NCBI GenBank assembly: GCA_016711605.1
Contig: JADJSS010000045.1
Coordinates: forward strand, 124,001-188,000
DNA from: Saprospirales bacterium
GTDB lineage: Bacteria > Bacteroidota > Bacteroidia > Chitinophagales > JADIYW01
Length of the DNA stretch: 64,000 nucleotides
Reading direction: 5' to 3'
The position numbers and the translations under genes are program-made. This document shows, piece after piece, positions 46,239 to 55,142 of the stretch. Position 1 is the stretch's first letter. Each line of letters opens with the position of its first letter. Below the pieces are notes generated by a model. That model was given only the letters and a program-made list of their open reading frames with translations, was not told the origin of the DNA and searched no databases.

Positions 46239-47450
46239 TTAAAAATCTGCACTCAGTAAAAGTTCTAAATCGGTAAATTTCAAATCGAATTTTTTTGCAA
46301 TGAAATCTTTAGTCAACGCACCTTTATATAAATAGGTTCCGTGCAAAATACCATTATCGATTTTAATTAAATTTTCCAAACTTCCAGCATTTGCTGCATT
46401 TTTCAAAATAGGTGATAAGATGTTACTTAATGCATAACTTGCAGTACGCGAAACATTAGATGCAATATTTGGCACACAATAATGTATTACACCATGTTTG
46501 GTGAAAATTGGTTCATCGTGGTTGGTTACTTGCGATGTTTCAAAACAACCACCATTATCTATACTTACATCAATAATTACAGAATCTTTTTTCATCGAAC
46601 GCACCATATCTTCGGTAACTACACACGGTGTTTTTCCATTTTTTGGTTTCAATGCGCCAATCACCACATGCGAACGTGCAATATTTTTCGCCAAATTAAT
46701 TGGATCAATTACTGATGTATAAATTTTGTTTCCTAAATCTTTTTGCAAACGCGATAAACGAAAAATATTATCATCGAAAACCTGAACAGACGCACCTAAT
46801 GCTAATGCAGATTTTGCAGCAGCTTCGCCAACGGTACCTGCACCCAAAATCAATACTTTTGCTGGTGGTTGGCCAGCAATGCCACCTAATAAAATACCTT
46901 TTCCATAGTCATTACTCAAATATTTTGCAGCGACAATGATTGCATAATTTCCTGCAATTTCACTCATCGAACGCATGAATGGATAGGTATTGTAATCGCC
47001 TTTTACATATTCAAAAGCAATAGCAGTTACGCGTTTTTCCATCAAACTTTTAAAATTGGATTTCGTTTGATTTGGTAATAAAATAGGTGAGAAGATGGTT
47101 TGATTAGTTTGCAATAATCGTATTTCTGCTGGATTAATTGGACCAGATTTTATGATTGTTTCTGCTTTAAAAACATCTTCTTTTGTATAAACAATATCAG
47201 CACCAGCTTGAACATATTCTTCGTTTGAGAAATTAGAATTTTCGCCAGCATCTTTTTCTACTACTACACGAAATCCATAATTTACGAGTGCTGCCACAGA
47301 GTTTGGTGTTAATGGAACACGTTTTTCCTGATAATCCGTTTCTTTTGGAATGCCAATGTATAAAGACTTCTTTGCGTTTTGTATGTCAGCTAAAACTTCT
47401 TTGGTGTATAAAGAATAATCTGTTTTAAATTTTCCAATGATAGATTCCAT
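46239..47450 (-). CDS. ald: Alanine dehydrogenase
   Basis: 403 residues. It catalyses reversible oxidative deamination of L-alanine to pyruvate with NAD+. Visible: IGIPKETDYQEKRVPLTP with the substrate-binding Arg/Lys, KSGPINPAEI, the Rossmann motif VLILGAGTVGEAAAKSALALG, and DVSIDNGGCFETS. The N-terminal extension of about 35 residues before the usual start is typical of Bacteroidota members. Close to the PNT alpha-subunit, but no beta-subunit gene is present, supporting Ald. Confidence 0.9.
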   Translation of the reverse strand: MESIIGKFKTDYSLYTKEVLADIQNAKKSLYIGIPKETDYQEKRVPLTPNSVAALVNYGFRVVVEKDAGENSNFSNEEYVQAGADIVYTKEDVFKAETIIKSGPINPAEIRLLQTNQTIFSPILLPNQTKSNFKSLMEKRVTAIAFEYVKGDYNTYPFMRSMSEIAGNYAIIVAAKYLSNDYGKGILLGGIAGQPPAKVLILGAGTVGEAAAKSALALGASVQVFDDNIFRLSRLQKDLGNKIYTSVIDPINLAKNIARSHVVIGALKPKNGKTPCVVTEDMVRSMKKDSVIIDVSIDNGGCFETSQVTNHDEPIFTKHGVIHYCVPNIASNVSRTASYALSNILSPILKNAANAGSLENLIKIDNGILHGTYLYKGALTKDFIAKKFDLKFTDLELLLSADF

Positions 47451-47454
47451 AAAT

Positions 47455-47515
47455 TGTATTGCGTATTAAGTATTTCGTATTGAGTATCTAAAATGCGATT
47501 TATGCGAAATACGCA
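47455..47515. repeat. Short inverted/direct repeats between ald and tsaE
   Basis: Direct units GCGTATTAAGTATTTCGTATT, and GCGTATT (47461-47467) inverted against AATACGC (47508-47514). Similar to the other small repeat families between genes in this window. Confidence 0.5.
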
Positions 47516-47932
47516 TTACGTTGTACTCAGTACTATTTCTCTGTAATCATCAAATTTAGTAATTTTTATTTTAATATGATTATCAGGAAGAATACTTTCG
47601 AAATTATCTGGCCATTCAATAAAACATAAATTATCAGAAAATAAATAATCTTCGATACCAATATTCATGGCTTCTTCAACAGATTTTAGTCGATACAAAT
47701 CAATGTGATAAATGATTTTGTTATCTGCAGTTTTGTATTCATTAATAATTGGATACGTTGGCGAAGATATAGAATCAATTACTTGTAATTGCTCGCAAAT
47801 TAATTTTATTAAAGTTGTTTTGCCTGCACCTAAATTTCCATAGAAACAAAATACAGTGTGTGATTTTGATAGTTGTATAATTTCATCAACAATTGGATTT
47901 AATTCTGCAATACTTTTAATAGTGAAATTCAT
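47516..47932 (-). CDS. tsaE: tRNA threonylcarbamoyladenosine synthesis ATPase TsaE
   Basis: 138 residues. Walker A GNLGAGKTTLIK and the motifs SSPTYPIINEY and HIDLYRL, then CFIEWPDNFES with the Walker B-like Glu, are those of TsaE, which works with TsaB and TsaD to make t6A37 in tRNA. The gene is downstream of a PIN-domain toxin pair and upstream of ald; the neighbours are not functionally linked. Confidence 0.92.
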   Translation of the reverse strand: MNFTIKSIAELNPIVDEIIQLSKSHTVFCFYGNLGAGKTTLIKLICEQLQVIDSISSPTYPIINEYKTADNKIIYHIDLYRLKSVEEAMNIGIEDYLFSDNLCFIEWPDNFESILPDNHIKIKITKFDDYREIVLSTT

Positions 47933-47966
47933 TTTATTTTAATCGTTTTTTATACAATATGAATCA

Positions 47967-48347
47967 TCACCAAATAATATTTACTTTGTATTTAGAGAAA
48001 TTTTCATCTTTGGTAATGATTGTAAAATTTTCTGCAATGGCTTGTGCAATAATTATTCTGTCGAATGGATCTTTGTGATGATGTTCTATTGAATTTAGAA
48101 TCAACAGATGCTCTGTAGAAATGTTGATTATATTAATATCAGAGGAATGTATTAAATTAAAAAATTCAGCCAGCGAAATGTTTAATTCTAATTTTTTTAA
48201 AGAATATTTGACTGCAATTTCCCAAAGAGTAACAATGCTAATAAATTTTGGTGTTGAATTTTCAGATAAAATTGATTTAGCTTGAATGGATAATTTTATA
48301 TCATCTTCAATAAACCATAATAAAGTATGAGTATCTAATAGAAACAT
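47967..48347 (-). CDS. PIN-domain toxin (VapC-like)
   Basis: 126 residues. The start FLLDTHTLLWFIED carries the first catalytic Asp; SIVTLWEIAVK carries the second acidic residue; HHKDPFDRIIIAQA carries the third Asp; and ITKDENF the fourth. This is a complete PIN RNase active site, in the subgroup with DTHxLLW. The ATG overlaps the antitoxin stop by one base, as in type II toxin-antitoxin operons. Targets are usually tRNA or rRNA; unknown here. Confidence 0.88.
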   Translation of the reverse strand: MFLLDTHTLLWFIEDDIKLSIQAKSILSENSTPKFISIVTLWEIAVKYSLKKLELNISLAEFFNLIHSSDINIINISTEHLLILNSIEHHHKDPFDRIIIAQAIAENFTIITKDENFSKYKVNIIW

Positions 48348-48553
48348 TACATGTATTCTTTAAATTCATCCATTGGTTCATCAAAATCATCTGATAGTTG
48401 GATTTTTCCTTTTAAAATTCCACATAAATCACCGAATGGAATTAATTTATCAGAAGGTTGATTTTGGATTTTTGATAAATAGATTTCCAATTCTACTTGT
48501 TGTTTAGAAGATAGTTTTTCTATTTTATGTAATATTTCTGGCGAAATGGTCAT
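48347..48553 (-). CDS. DUF2281-like antitoxin
   Basis: 68 residues from the ATG at 48553 (MTISPE). The helix-rich N-terminal part (LSSKQQVELEIYLSKIQ) and the C-terminal motif LKGKIQLSDDFDEPMDEF are typical of DUF2281 antitoxins paired with PIN toxins. The acidic C-terminus would cover the toxin active site. Overlaps the toxin gene by one base. Confidence 0.82.
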   Translation of the reverse strand: MTISPEILHKIEKLSSKQQVELEIYLSKIQNQPSDKLIPFGDLCGILKGKIQLSDDFDEPMDEFKEYM

Positions 48554-48632
48554 ACACAAATTTACTAAATACTTTTTTAATTCACAATAAGCAAAAATCA
48601 GAGCATCATAAAAATCAACTAATTATGTGTTT

Positions 48633-50189
48633 TTACTTGCTTTCAAAAACTACTACTGGAACTATCATTTCTTCTATAGATACACCACCATGTTGGAACG
48701 TATTTCTGTAATAATTTACAAAATGATTGTAATTATTTGGATAGCAAAAATAGTAATCTTCTTTTGCAAAAACATACGATGAACTTAAATTAGATTTTGG
48801 TAAAAATGCTTCTTCAGGATTTTTTATAAAGAATACTTCTTTCTCATTAAAATTTAAATTTTTACCAGTTTTATAACGCAAATTCGTTGTCGTTGCTTTG
48901 TCTCCAATTATTTTGGATGGATTTTGTACACGCATCGTTCCATGGTCTGATGAAATAATAATGCGTACTTTTTTCTCTTTTAATTTTTGAATAGCATTAA
49001 ACAAAGGTGAGTGATCGAACCACGACATTGTCAGTGAGCGATACGCAGCTTCATCACTTGCCAGCTCTTTCAAAACTTCCATTTCTGTTCTAGCATGCGA
49101 CAACATATCGACGAAATTATACACGATTACATTAAACGTATTGTTCATCAAATTCAGAATTGTATCTTCCAAAACTTTGCCAGCTTGATGGTTGGTGATT
49201 TTGGTATAACTTGTTTTTAAGTCAATTCCAAAACGTTTAAATTGTTCATTCATGAAAAATTCTTCATGTAAATTTTTACCTGCATTTTCATCATCATAAA
49301 ACCATTTGTCTGGATATTTTTTGTCTATTTCAGAAGGCATTAAACCAGAAAAAATGGCATTGCGCGAATATTGTGTGGTAGTTGGTAAAATGGCATAAAA
49401 ATAATCTTCACTTACTTTTCTGAAATCTTCTTTTAGTATACTTTCCATCATGCGATAGTGGTCGTAGCGCAAGTTGTCAATTAGAATAAAAAACGTAGGA
49501 CAATCACCATCAATATTTGGTATGATTTTGTTTTTGAATAAGGTATGCGATAAGGTTGGTGTGCTTTCTTTTCCTGGCTCTTTCAACCATTTTAAATAAT
49601 TTTTTGTAACAAATTTAAAGAACTCTTTATTAGCTTCTGCTTTTTGCATATCCAAAATATTTTTCATATCTGGATTGTCAGCTTTTTCTAGTTCCAATTC
49701 CCAATAAATTAATTTTTTATAGAGTTCGGCCCACTCAACATGATCATTCACATTGTTCAATTCCATACTGATATTCTGAAATTCTTGTCGATAATTAGTA
49801 GAAGTTTTTTCAGAAACGAGTCGTTTGTTTTCGGTCAGTTTTTTAATGGATAATAAAATCTGATTCGGACGAACTGGTTTAATTAAATAATCAGCAATCT
49901 GCGAACCAATGGCTTCTTCCATTATATTTTCTTCTTCATTTTTGGTAATCATCACCACAGGCACATCTTTATTGATTGCTTTTATGCGTGCTAATGTTTC
50001 CAGACCAGAAATTCCTGGCATGTGTTCATCTAAAAAAATTAAATCGTAATGAATATTCTTAAATTTATCTAAAGCATCATGTCCGTTGCTAACTGGATCA
50101 ACGGTATATCCTTTTTGTTCTAAAAAAAGAATTTGTGGTTTCAGTAAATCAATTTCATCATCGGCCCAAAGTATTTTTATATCGGTCAT
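48633..50189 (-). CDS. porX: PorX-type response regulator with phosphatase-like output domain
   Basis: 518 residues. A receiver domain (about 1-125) with WADDEIDLL, the phosphoacceptor Asp in IFLDEHMPG and a conserved Lys in LIKPVRP. A helical linker (about 130-200) follows, and a C-terminal alkaline-phosphatase/PglZ-type domain (about 205-518) with DNLRYDHYRM, TQYSRNAIFSG (nucleophile region), YNFVDMLSHAR and SSDHGTMR as metal-binding motifs. This architecture is PorX, the regulator that with PorY controls type IX secretion in Bacteroidota. No porY gene lies nearby. Confidence 0.93.
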   Translation of the reverse strand: MTDIKILWADDEIDLLKPQILFLEQKGYTVDPVSNGHDALDKFKNIHYDLIFLDEHMPGISGLETLARIKAINKDVPVVMITKNEEENIMEEAIGSQIADYLIKPVRPNQILLSIKKLTENKRLVSEKTSTNYRQEFQNISMELNNVNDHVEWAELYKKLIYWELELEKADNPDMKNILDMQKAEANKEFFKFVTKNYLKWLKEPGKESTPTLSHTLFKNKIIPNIDGDCPTFFILIDNLRYDHYRMMESILKEDFRKVSEDYFYAILPTTTQYSRNAIFSGLMPSEIDKKYPDKWFYDDENAGKNLHEEFFMNEQFKRFGIDLKTSYTKITNHQAGKVLEDTILNLMNNTFNVIVYNFVDMLSHARTEMEVLKELASDEAAYRSLTMSWFDHSPLFNAIQKLKEKKVRIIISSDHGTMRVQNPSKIIGDKATTTNLRYKTGKNLNFNEKEVFFIKNPEEAFLPKSNLSSSYVFAKEDYYFCYPNNYNHFVNYYRNTFQHGGVSIEEMIVPVVVFESK

Positions 50190-50356
50190 AGTGTGTAAGT
50201 TATAGGTAAATTGTTTTTAGTTATAAGGTTTTCTTACCTTTGAACTGTAAAGTACGTTTATATCGCAAAATACATTATTTTATTTTATTAAAAAATGTGA
50301 ATAAAGTTTTTTGATGATAACTTATAACTTACGTCTTTTAACCAATAACGCCAAAA
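50190..50356. promoter_or_regulatory. Divergent region between porX and the HD gene
   Basis: Contains AGTTATA heptamers at about 50195-50222 and TATAACTTA at about 50321, and on the plus strand a -7-like TACCTTTG at 50235-50242, which would give the HD gene a leader of about 110 bases. Confidence 0.4.
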
Positions 50357-51550
50357 ATGAACAAACGAAAAATATTTAACGATCCTGTATATGGTTTTAT
50401 TTCTATTCCATATGATATTGTTTTTGATGTGATCGAGCATCCATATTTTCAACGTTTAAGACGCATTCAACAGTTAGGTTTAAGTTCGCTCGTTTATCCA
50501 GGTGCCACACATTCGCGTTTTCATCATTCGTTAGGTGCCATGCATTTGATGTATAAAAGTTTAGAAGTTTTAAAATCAAAAGGTCACGAAATAACTGAAG
50601 AAGAATCGCAGGCAGCAGTGTTGGCAATTTTGATGCACGATGTTGGTCATGGTCCGTTTTCGCATGCATTAGAAAGTATTTTAGTCAACATAGAACATGA
50701 ACATATTTCCATGTTGCTGATGCAACAGTTACAAAAAGAATTTGGCAAACCGATTGAGTTAGCTATACAGATTTTCACCAATCAATATCCTAAAAAATTC
50801 TTGTATCAATTGGTTTCCGGACAATTAGATATGGATAGATTAGACTATTTAAATCGTGATTCATTTTACAGTGGTGTAAGTGAAGGTGTGGTTGGCTACG
50901 ATAGAATTATCAATATGTTAGACGTACACGATGATAATATTGTCGTAGAAGAAAAAGGTATTTATTCTATTGAAAAGTTTCTCGTAGCGCGCCGATTAAT
51001 GTATTGGCAAGTGTATTTGCATAAAACATGTTTGGTCGCAGATTTGATGTTGAAGAATGCCATTCTTCGAGCAAAGAAAGTGTATCAAGACATAGGAAAA
51101 TCTACTTCTATTTCCGAAAATTTATTTTTCTTTTTAACCAATGAAATTACAGAATCAGACTTTGAAAATCATCTAAATAAATTTGTTTTGTTGGATGATA
51201 CTGATGTGATTCAAGCTTTAAAATTTTGGATGCAAAGCGATGATGATATCTTAAAAACACTTTCCACTGCTATTATAAATCGTAAATTATTTAAGATAGA
51301 ATTTTTAGAAGAAGCAAAAGTGAACGAAAAATATCTTTCTTTAAAAAATAAATATTCAGAAGACGAAATGCAATTTTTAGTGTTAAAAGGCACGGCACAA
51401 AACAATGCCTACAACCTTGAAAAAGATACCATCCATATAAAGTTTAAAGACGATACTATAAAAGAAATTACCGATATCACCGAGCAATGGAATATTCGTT
51501 CACTTTCCAATCCTGTGGTGAAACATTATATCGCTTATCCTAAGAAATAA
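50357..51550 (+). CDS. HD-domain phosphohydrolase (dGTPase/SAMHD1-like)
   Basis: 397 residues. N-terminal HD domain: FQRLRRIQQLGLS and HSLGAMHLM give the first His; MHDVGHGPFSHALE gives the HD pair; and SGQLDMDRLDYLNRDSFY gives the last Asp. This combination is that of the YdhJ/dNTP triphosphohydrolase-like family, which removes triphosphate from dNTPs or GTP. It stops ten bases before lpxD, and this HD-lpxD-lpxC-lpxA order is conserved in Bacteroidota, so they are likely one operon. Confidence 0.9.
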   Translation: MNKRKIFNDPVYGFISIPYDIVFDVIEHPYFQRLRRIQQLGLSSLVYPGATHSRFHHSLGAMHLMYKSLEVLKSKGHEITEEESQAAVLAILMHDVGHGPFSHALESILVNIEHEHISMLLMQQLQKEFGKPIELAIQIFTNQYPKKFLYQLVSGQLDMDRLDYLNRDSFYSGVSEGVVGYDRIINMLDVHDDNIVVEEKGIYSIEKFLVARRLMYWQVYLHKTCLVADLMLKNAILRAKKVYQDIGKSTSISENLFFFLTNEITESDFENHLNKFVLLDDTDVIQALKFWMQSDDDILKTLSTAIINRKLFKIEFLEEAKVNEKYLSLKNKYSEDEMQFLVLKGTAQNNAYNLEKDTIHIKFKDDTIKEITDITEQWNIRSLSNPVVKHYIAYPKK

Positions 51551-51560
51551 ATTTTCAAAT

Positions 51561-52529
51561 ATGAACATACAAGATATAGCAACTAAGATCAACGGAAAAG
51601 TAATTGGCGATGCGCAACATGCTATTAAATTTCCTGCAAAGATTGAAGACGCACAACAAAACAATATCACTTTCTTAGCCAATATCAAATATCTTGATTT
51701 TGTCTATTTAAGCAATGCAGGTTGTATCGTTATCAGCAGCGATGTCTATAATGAAAACATGAAAGGCAATTTTATTTTGGTAGATGATGCTTATTCGGCA
51801 TTTTCAAAAGTGCTTTCTATTTTTAATGCAGAAGTTACAACAGAAATTTCTGACAAAGCATTTATTCATCCTTCAGCAAAAATTGGCATAAAAGCACATA
51901 TTTATCCGTTCGTGTATATTGGCGAGCACGTAACTATTGGCGACCATTGTATTATTTATCCGAATGTTACCATCAATGCGCATTGTGTGGTTGGTAATAA
52001 TTGTATTCTGCATTCAGGCGCAGTCATTGGCAGCGATGGTTTTGGTTTTGCGCCAATTCCAGATGGTTCTTTTCATAAAATTCCACAACTTGGAAATGTA
52101 GTGATTGAAGATAATTGCGAAATTGGTGCAAACACTTGTATTGACAGCGCAACCATGGGTTCCACTATCATCAGAAAAGGAGTGAAGCTGGATAATTTAA
52201 TACAGGTAGCACACAACGTAGAAATTGGCGAACATACCGTAATTGCTGCACAAACTGGAATTTCTGGTTCTACCAAAATTGGTCACCACAATATGATTGG
52301 CGGACAAGTTGGTTTTGTTGGACATATTTCCGTGGCGCCATTTACCAAAATAAATGCACAAAGTGCCATCGCGCAAACTATTAAAAAAGAAGGATTGGTG
52401 TTGTGCGGAACGCCAGCTTTTGATATGAAACAGTATTTTAAATCTACAATTGTTTTTAAGAGTTTGCCAGAAATGGAAAAACGTATTCGTGATTTAGAAT
52501 CTACCATAAATCAACTAAAAAACACATAA
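51561..52529 (+). CDS. lpxD: UDP-3-O-acylglucosamine N-acyltransferase
   Basis: 322 residues. An N-terminal uridine-binding domain (about 1-95) is followed by a left-handed beta helix of hexapeptide repeats (about 100-270), with HSGAVIGSDGFGFAP and the catalytic-His region LIQVAHNVEIGEH. The C-terminal helix is about 295-322. It adds the second acyl chain to UDP-glucosamine in lipid A synthesis. Full length. Confidence 0.95.
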   Translation: MNIQDIATKINGKVIGDAQHAIKFPAKIEDAQQNNITFLANIKYLDFVYLSNAGCIVISSDVYNENMKGNFILVDDAYSAFSKVLSIFNAEVTTEISDKAFIHPSAKIGIKAHIYPFVYIGEHVTIGDHCIIYPNVTINAHCVVGNNCILHSGAVIGSDGFGFAPIPDGSFHKIPQLGNVVIEDNCEIGANTCIDSATMGSTIIRKGVKLDNLIQVAHNVEIGEHTVIAAQTGISGSTKIGHHNMIGGQVGFVGHISVAPFTKINAQSAIAQTIKKEGLVLCGTPAFDMKQYFKSTIVFKSLPEMEKRIRDLESTINQLKNT

Positions 52530-52557
52530 AGCAACCATAATTCATAAATATTTGTCT

Positions 52558-52565
52558 TATATTTG
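52558..52565 (+). promoter_or_regulatory. TATATTTG -7-like element before lpxC
   Basis: TATATTTG matches the Bacteroidota -7 pattern and lies 33 bases before the lpxC ATG. No convincing -33 TTTG at normal spacing is seen, so an internal promoter is only possible. Confidence 0.3.
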
Positions 52566-52598
52566 GTACTTGTAAATTTTATAATGTAGATTTTTTAC

Positions 52599-53531
52599 AT
52601 GCTTATACAAAAAACAATCATCAAACCTATTCAGTTTTCTGGCGTAGGTTTGCACACTGGCTTAACAGCAAATGTTACTATTAAACCAGCACCTGAAAAT
52701 TTTGGTATTCAATTTTGTCGCATCGACATCAATCCTACGTTGTATATTCCAGCAAAAGCTGCTAATGTTTCCAACACGAACAGAAGTACTACTATTCAAA
52801 AAAGTAATGCAGAAGTAATTACCATTGAACATTTATTATCGGCTTTTTATGCGTTAGAAATTGATAATGCATTGGTTGAAATTGATAATAAAGAAATTCC
52901 TATTTTAGATGGAAGTTCTAAGTTTTTTATCGAAAGTTTGAAAGACAATATTTTAGAATTGAATTTGCACAAACGTCGTTTTACTATTCATGATGTGATT
53001 GAATGGAAAGACGAACAAACCGATGCTGAATATATATTTCTACCACACGATAATTTCTCTGTTACTTGCTTAATTGATTTTCCATCTAAATTAATTAAAC
53101 ATCAATATGCAGTTTTGAATGATATTGTTGAATATGTAGATGAAATTGCCACAGCAAAAACATTTTGTTTCTTACATGAAATAGAATTTTTATATAACAA
53201 CGGTTTAATTAAAGGTGGAAACTTAAATAATGCATTGGTTTTTTCAGAAGCTGCATTAAGTAAAGACAGAATCAATTGGTTGGCAAATACATTTCATCAA
53301 CCAGCCAATTCTATTCCAGAAATGGGAATTTTAAATCCATTATATCAAACCTTTGATAACGAAGCAGCACGTCATAAAATATTAGATGTAATTGGCGATT
53401 TAGCATTAACACAAACGTATTTCAACGGAAAATTGATTTGTTATAAACCAGGTCACACATCAAATGTGAAGTTTGCACAGTTTTTAATGGAAAACTATAT
53501 TTTAGCTACAACGAAAGCTGCTGTGCATTAA
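52599..53531 (+). CDS. lpxC: UDP-3-O-acyl-N-acetylglucosamine deacetylase, without FabZ fusion
   Basis: 310 residues. The first committed step of lipid A synthesis, a zinc-dependent deacetylation. Visible: GVGLHTGL, zinc ligand in TIEHLLSAFYAL, KTFCFLHEIE, LNNALVF, and the second zinc site RHKILDVIGDLAL. The protein ends soon after this domain. In most Bacteroidota LpxC is fused to FabZ (about 460 residues); here there is no FabZ domain and no separate fabZ in the gap before lpxA. Confidence 0.94.
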   Translation: MLIQKTIIKPIQFSGVGLHTGLTANVTIKPAPENFGIQFCRIDINPTLYIPAKAANVSNTNRSTTIQKSNAEVITIEHLLSAFYALEIDNALVEIDNKEIPILDGSSKFFIESLKDNILELNLHKRRFTIHDVIEWKDEQTDAEYIFLPHDNFSVTCLIDFPSKLIKHQYAVLNDIVEYVDEIATAKTFCFLHEIEFLYNNGLIKGGNLNNALVFSEAALSKDRINWLANTFHQPANSIPEMGILNPLYQTFDNEAARHKILDVIGDLALTQTYFNGKLICYKPGHTSNVKFAQFLMENYILATTKAAVH

Positions 53532-53533
53532 TG

Positions 53534-53622
53534 TTTGCTCACAGATTTCACAGATTTTCTCAGAATTTGATTAAGTGTTATTTTATAATCACTTTCACTA
53601 TCACCATCACTTTCACTTTAAA
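53534..53622. repeat. Two repeat families between lpxC and lpxA
   Basis: TTTGCTCACAGATTT (53534-53548), which also occurs exactly at 27082-27096, is followed by a second CACAGATTT unit. Then a TCACTTTCACTATCACC-type microsatellite (53583-53622) like those at 5398 and 21986. This gap stands where fabZ would be in a fused lpxC-fabZ gene. Confidence 0.6.
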
Positions 53623-53656
53623 TCAAAATCACTATATTTACCAAAATATTTTTTGA

Positions 53657-54424
53657 TTGAATAATTACATACATCCAAAAGCACAACTTGGAAAGAACGT
53701 GCAAGTAGAACATTTTTCTACGATTTACGAAGATGTAATTATTGGTGATAATTGTATTATTCATCCAAATGTTACTATTTTTCCAGGAACGCGCATTGGT
53801 AGCAATTGTACCATATTTCCTGGTGCAGTGCTAGGTGCCATTCCTCAAGATTTAAAGTTTGCAGGTGAATATTCAACTGTTGAAATTGGTAACAATGTTG
53901 TAATTCGTGAATGCACTACTGTAAATCGTGGTACTTCAAATTCTGGTACCACTAAAGTTGGCGACAATACCTTACTGATGGCGTATGTACACGTGGCGCA
54001 CGATTGCGTGATTGGCAAAAACTGTATTTTAGCAAACGCAACCAATTTAGCAGGTCATATTTTGATTGATGATTTCGTGTATTTTGGTGGAATGAGTGGT
54101 GCACATCAGTTTACTAAAATCGGCAAACATAGTTTTATTTCTGGTGGTTCTATGATAGGAAAAGATGTACCACCATTTTGTTTGGTGATGCGAAATCCTG
54201 CACAATACGCAGGTATCAATGCAGTTGGATTAAAACGTGCTGGTTTTACAAAAGAAGATATTCATACGATACAAGATGTGTATAGATATGTATTTGGAAA
54301 TGGATTAAATACTACTCAAGCTGTACAAAAAGTAGAAGAAGAAATTCAGCAATCTGCTGTGCGTGATACTATTTTAGATTTTATTAAAAACGCAGAAAGA
54401 GGAATTATTAAAGGAATTGACTAG
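53657..54424 (+). CDS. lpxA: UDP-N-acetylglucosamine acyltransferase
   Basis: 255 residues. Hexapeptide beta-helix (about 1-185), with YIHPKAQLG, IHPNVTIFPGTRIG, AYVHVAHDCVIGKN carrying the catalytic His, and SGAHQFTKIGKHSFI. The C-terminal helical domain ends GIIKGID. It adds the first acyl chain to UDP-GlcNAc. The start is probably a TTG at 53657, since an in-frame TGA lies just before it and no ATG precedes the domain. Confidence 0.94.
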   Translation: MNNYIHPKAQLGKNVQVEHFSTIYEDVIIGDNCIIHPNVTIFPGTRIGSNCTIFPGAVLGAIPQDLKFAGEYSTVEIGNNVVIRECTTVNRGTSNSGTTKVGDNTLLMAYVHVAHDCVIGKNCILANATNLAGHILIDDFVYFGGMSGAHQFTKIGKHSFISGGSMIGKDVPPFCLVMRNPAQYAGINAVGLKRAGFTKEDIHTIQDVYRYVFGNGLNTTQAVQKVEEEIQQSAVRDTILDFIKNAERGIIKGID

Positions 54425-54521
54425 ATATAAATAGTTATAAGGAAAATAAGTTATAGGAAAAAAGGAAGAAGTTGTTAGGATAATATATATTATCACTCAC
54501 GACTCACTACTGTCAACTCAC
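54425..54521. repeat. AGTTATA and CTCACGACT repeats between lpxA and the ABC gene
   Basis: AGTTATA occurs at about 54431 and 54449, and CTCACGACTCACTACTGTCA follows at 54493-54512. CTCACGACTTACAACTCACG occurs in the equivalent place before lpxB (34072-34091). Confidence 0.5.
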
Positions 54522-55139
54522 ATGAACATACAACTCGAAAATATCAGTAAACGTTATGGTTTTGAATGGATTTTCAAACAAGTAAATTATCAATTTGAAG
54601 CTAATAAAAAGTATGCTATTGTTGGTCCGAATGGTAGCGGAAAATCTACATTATTAAAAATAATTTCTGGTGGTTTAGTGCCAACTTCTGGTGAAATTCA
54701 TTTTTCAATGCTGCATCAACGTACAACAGATTTGGAACAATCATCGAAAGAAATTGCATTTGCTGCACCTTATATTTCTTTACTAGAAGATTTTAGTTTA
54801 GAAGAAATGTTTGTATTCCATTCTTCATTTAAAAAAATGAAAGTGGATTCATTGCAACAATTTTTAGAAATTGCTGAACTCGTTCCACATCAAAAAAAAT
54901 ACATCAAAAATTTTTCGTCTGGTATGCGACAACGATTAAAATTAGCATTTGCTTTTTTAACGGAATCTCAAGCGTTATTATTGGATGAGCCAACTTCTAA
55001 TTTTGATTCTAAAGCAATTGATTGGTATTTGCAGTTAATCGAAAAATATACGTCAGAGAGATTAGTCATTATTGGCTCTAATCAAGAATATGAATATAGT
55101 TTCTGCGCTGATAATTTAGCTGTTTCTGATTATAAATAA
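54522..55139 (+). CDS. ABC transporter ATP-binding protein
   Basis: 205 residues, one ABC domain. Walker A GPNGSGKSTLL, signature FSSGMRQRLKLA, Walker B ALLLDEPTSNFD. No permease gene is adjacent; in several Bacteroidota this small ATPase follows lpxA. The length and the CcmA-like signature suggest a short-chain exporter ATPase, but the substrate is unknown. Ends at an intrinsic terminator. Confidence 0.85.
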   Translation: MNIQLENISKRYGFEWIFKQVNYQFEANKKYAIVGPNGSGKSTLLKIISGGLVPTSGEIHFSMLHQRTTDLEQSSKEIAFAAPYISLLEDFSLEEMFVFHSSFKKMKVDSLQQFLEIAELVPHQKKYIKNFSSGMRQRLKLAFAFLTESQALLLDEPTSNFDSKAIDWYLQLIEKYTSERLVIIGSNQEYEYSFCADNLAVSDYK

Positions 55140-55142
55140 AAA

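Noticed and set aside
46239..47450. Transhydrogenase alpha subunit
   Set aside because: No beta-subunit gene follows, and the sequence matches single-chain alanine dehydrogenase in length and motifs.
47455..47515. Riboswitch or attenuator between ald and tsaE
   Set aside because: The short inverted repeats match the general intergenic repeat style and show no conserved aptamer pattern.
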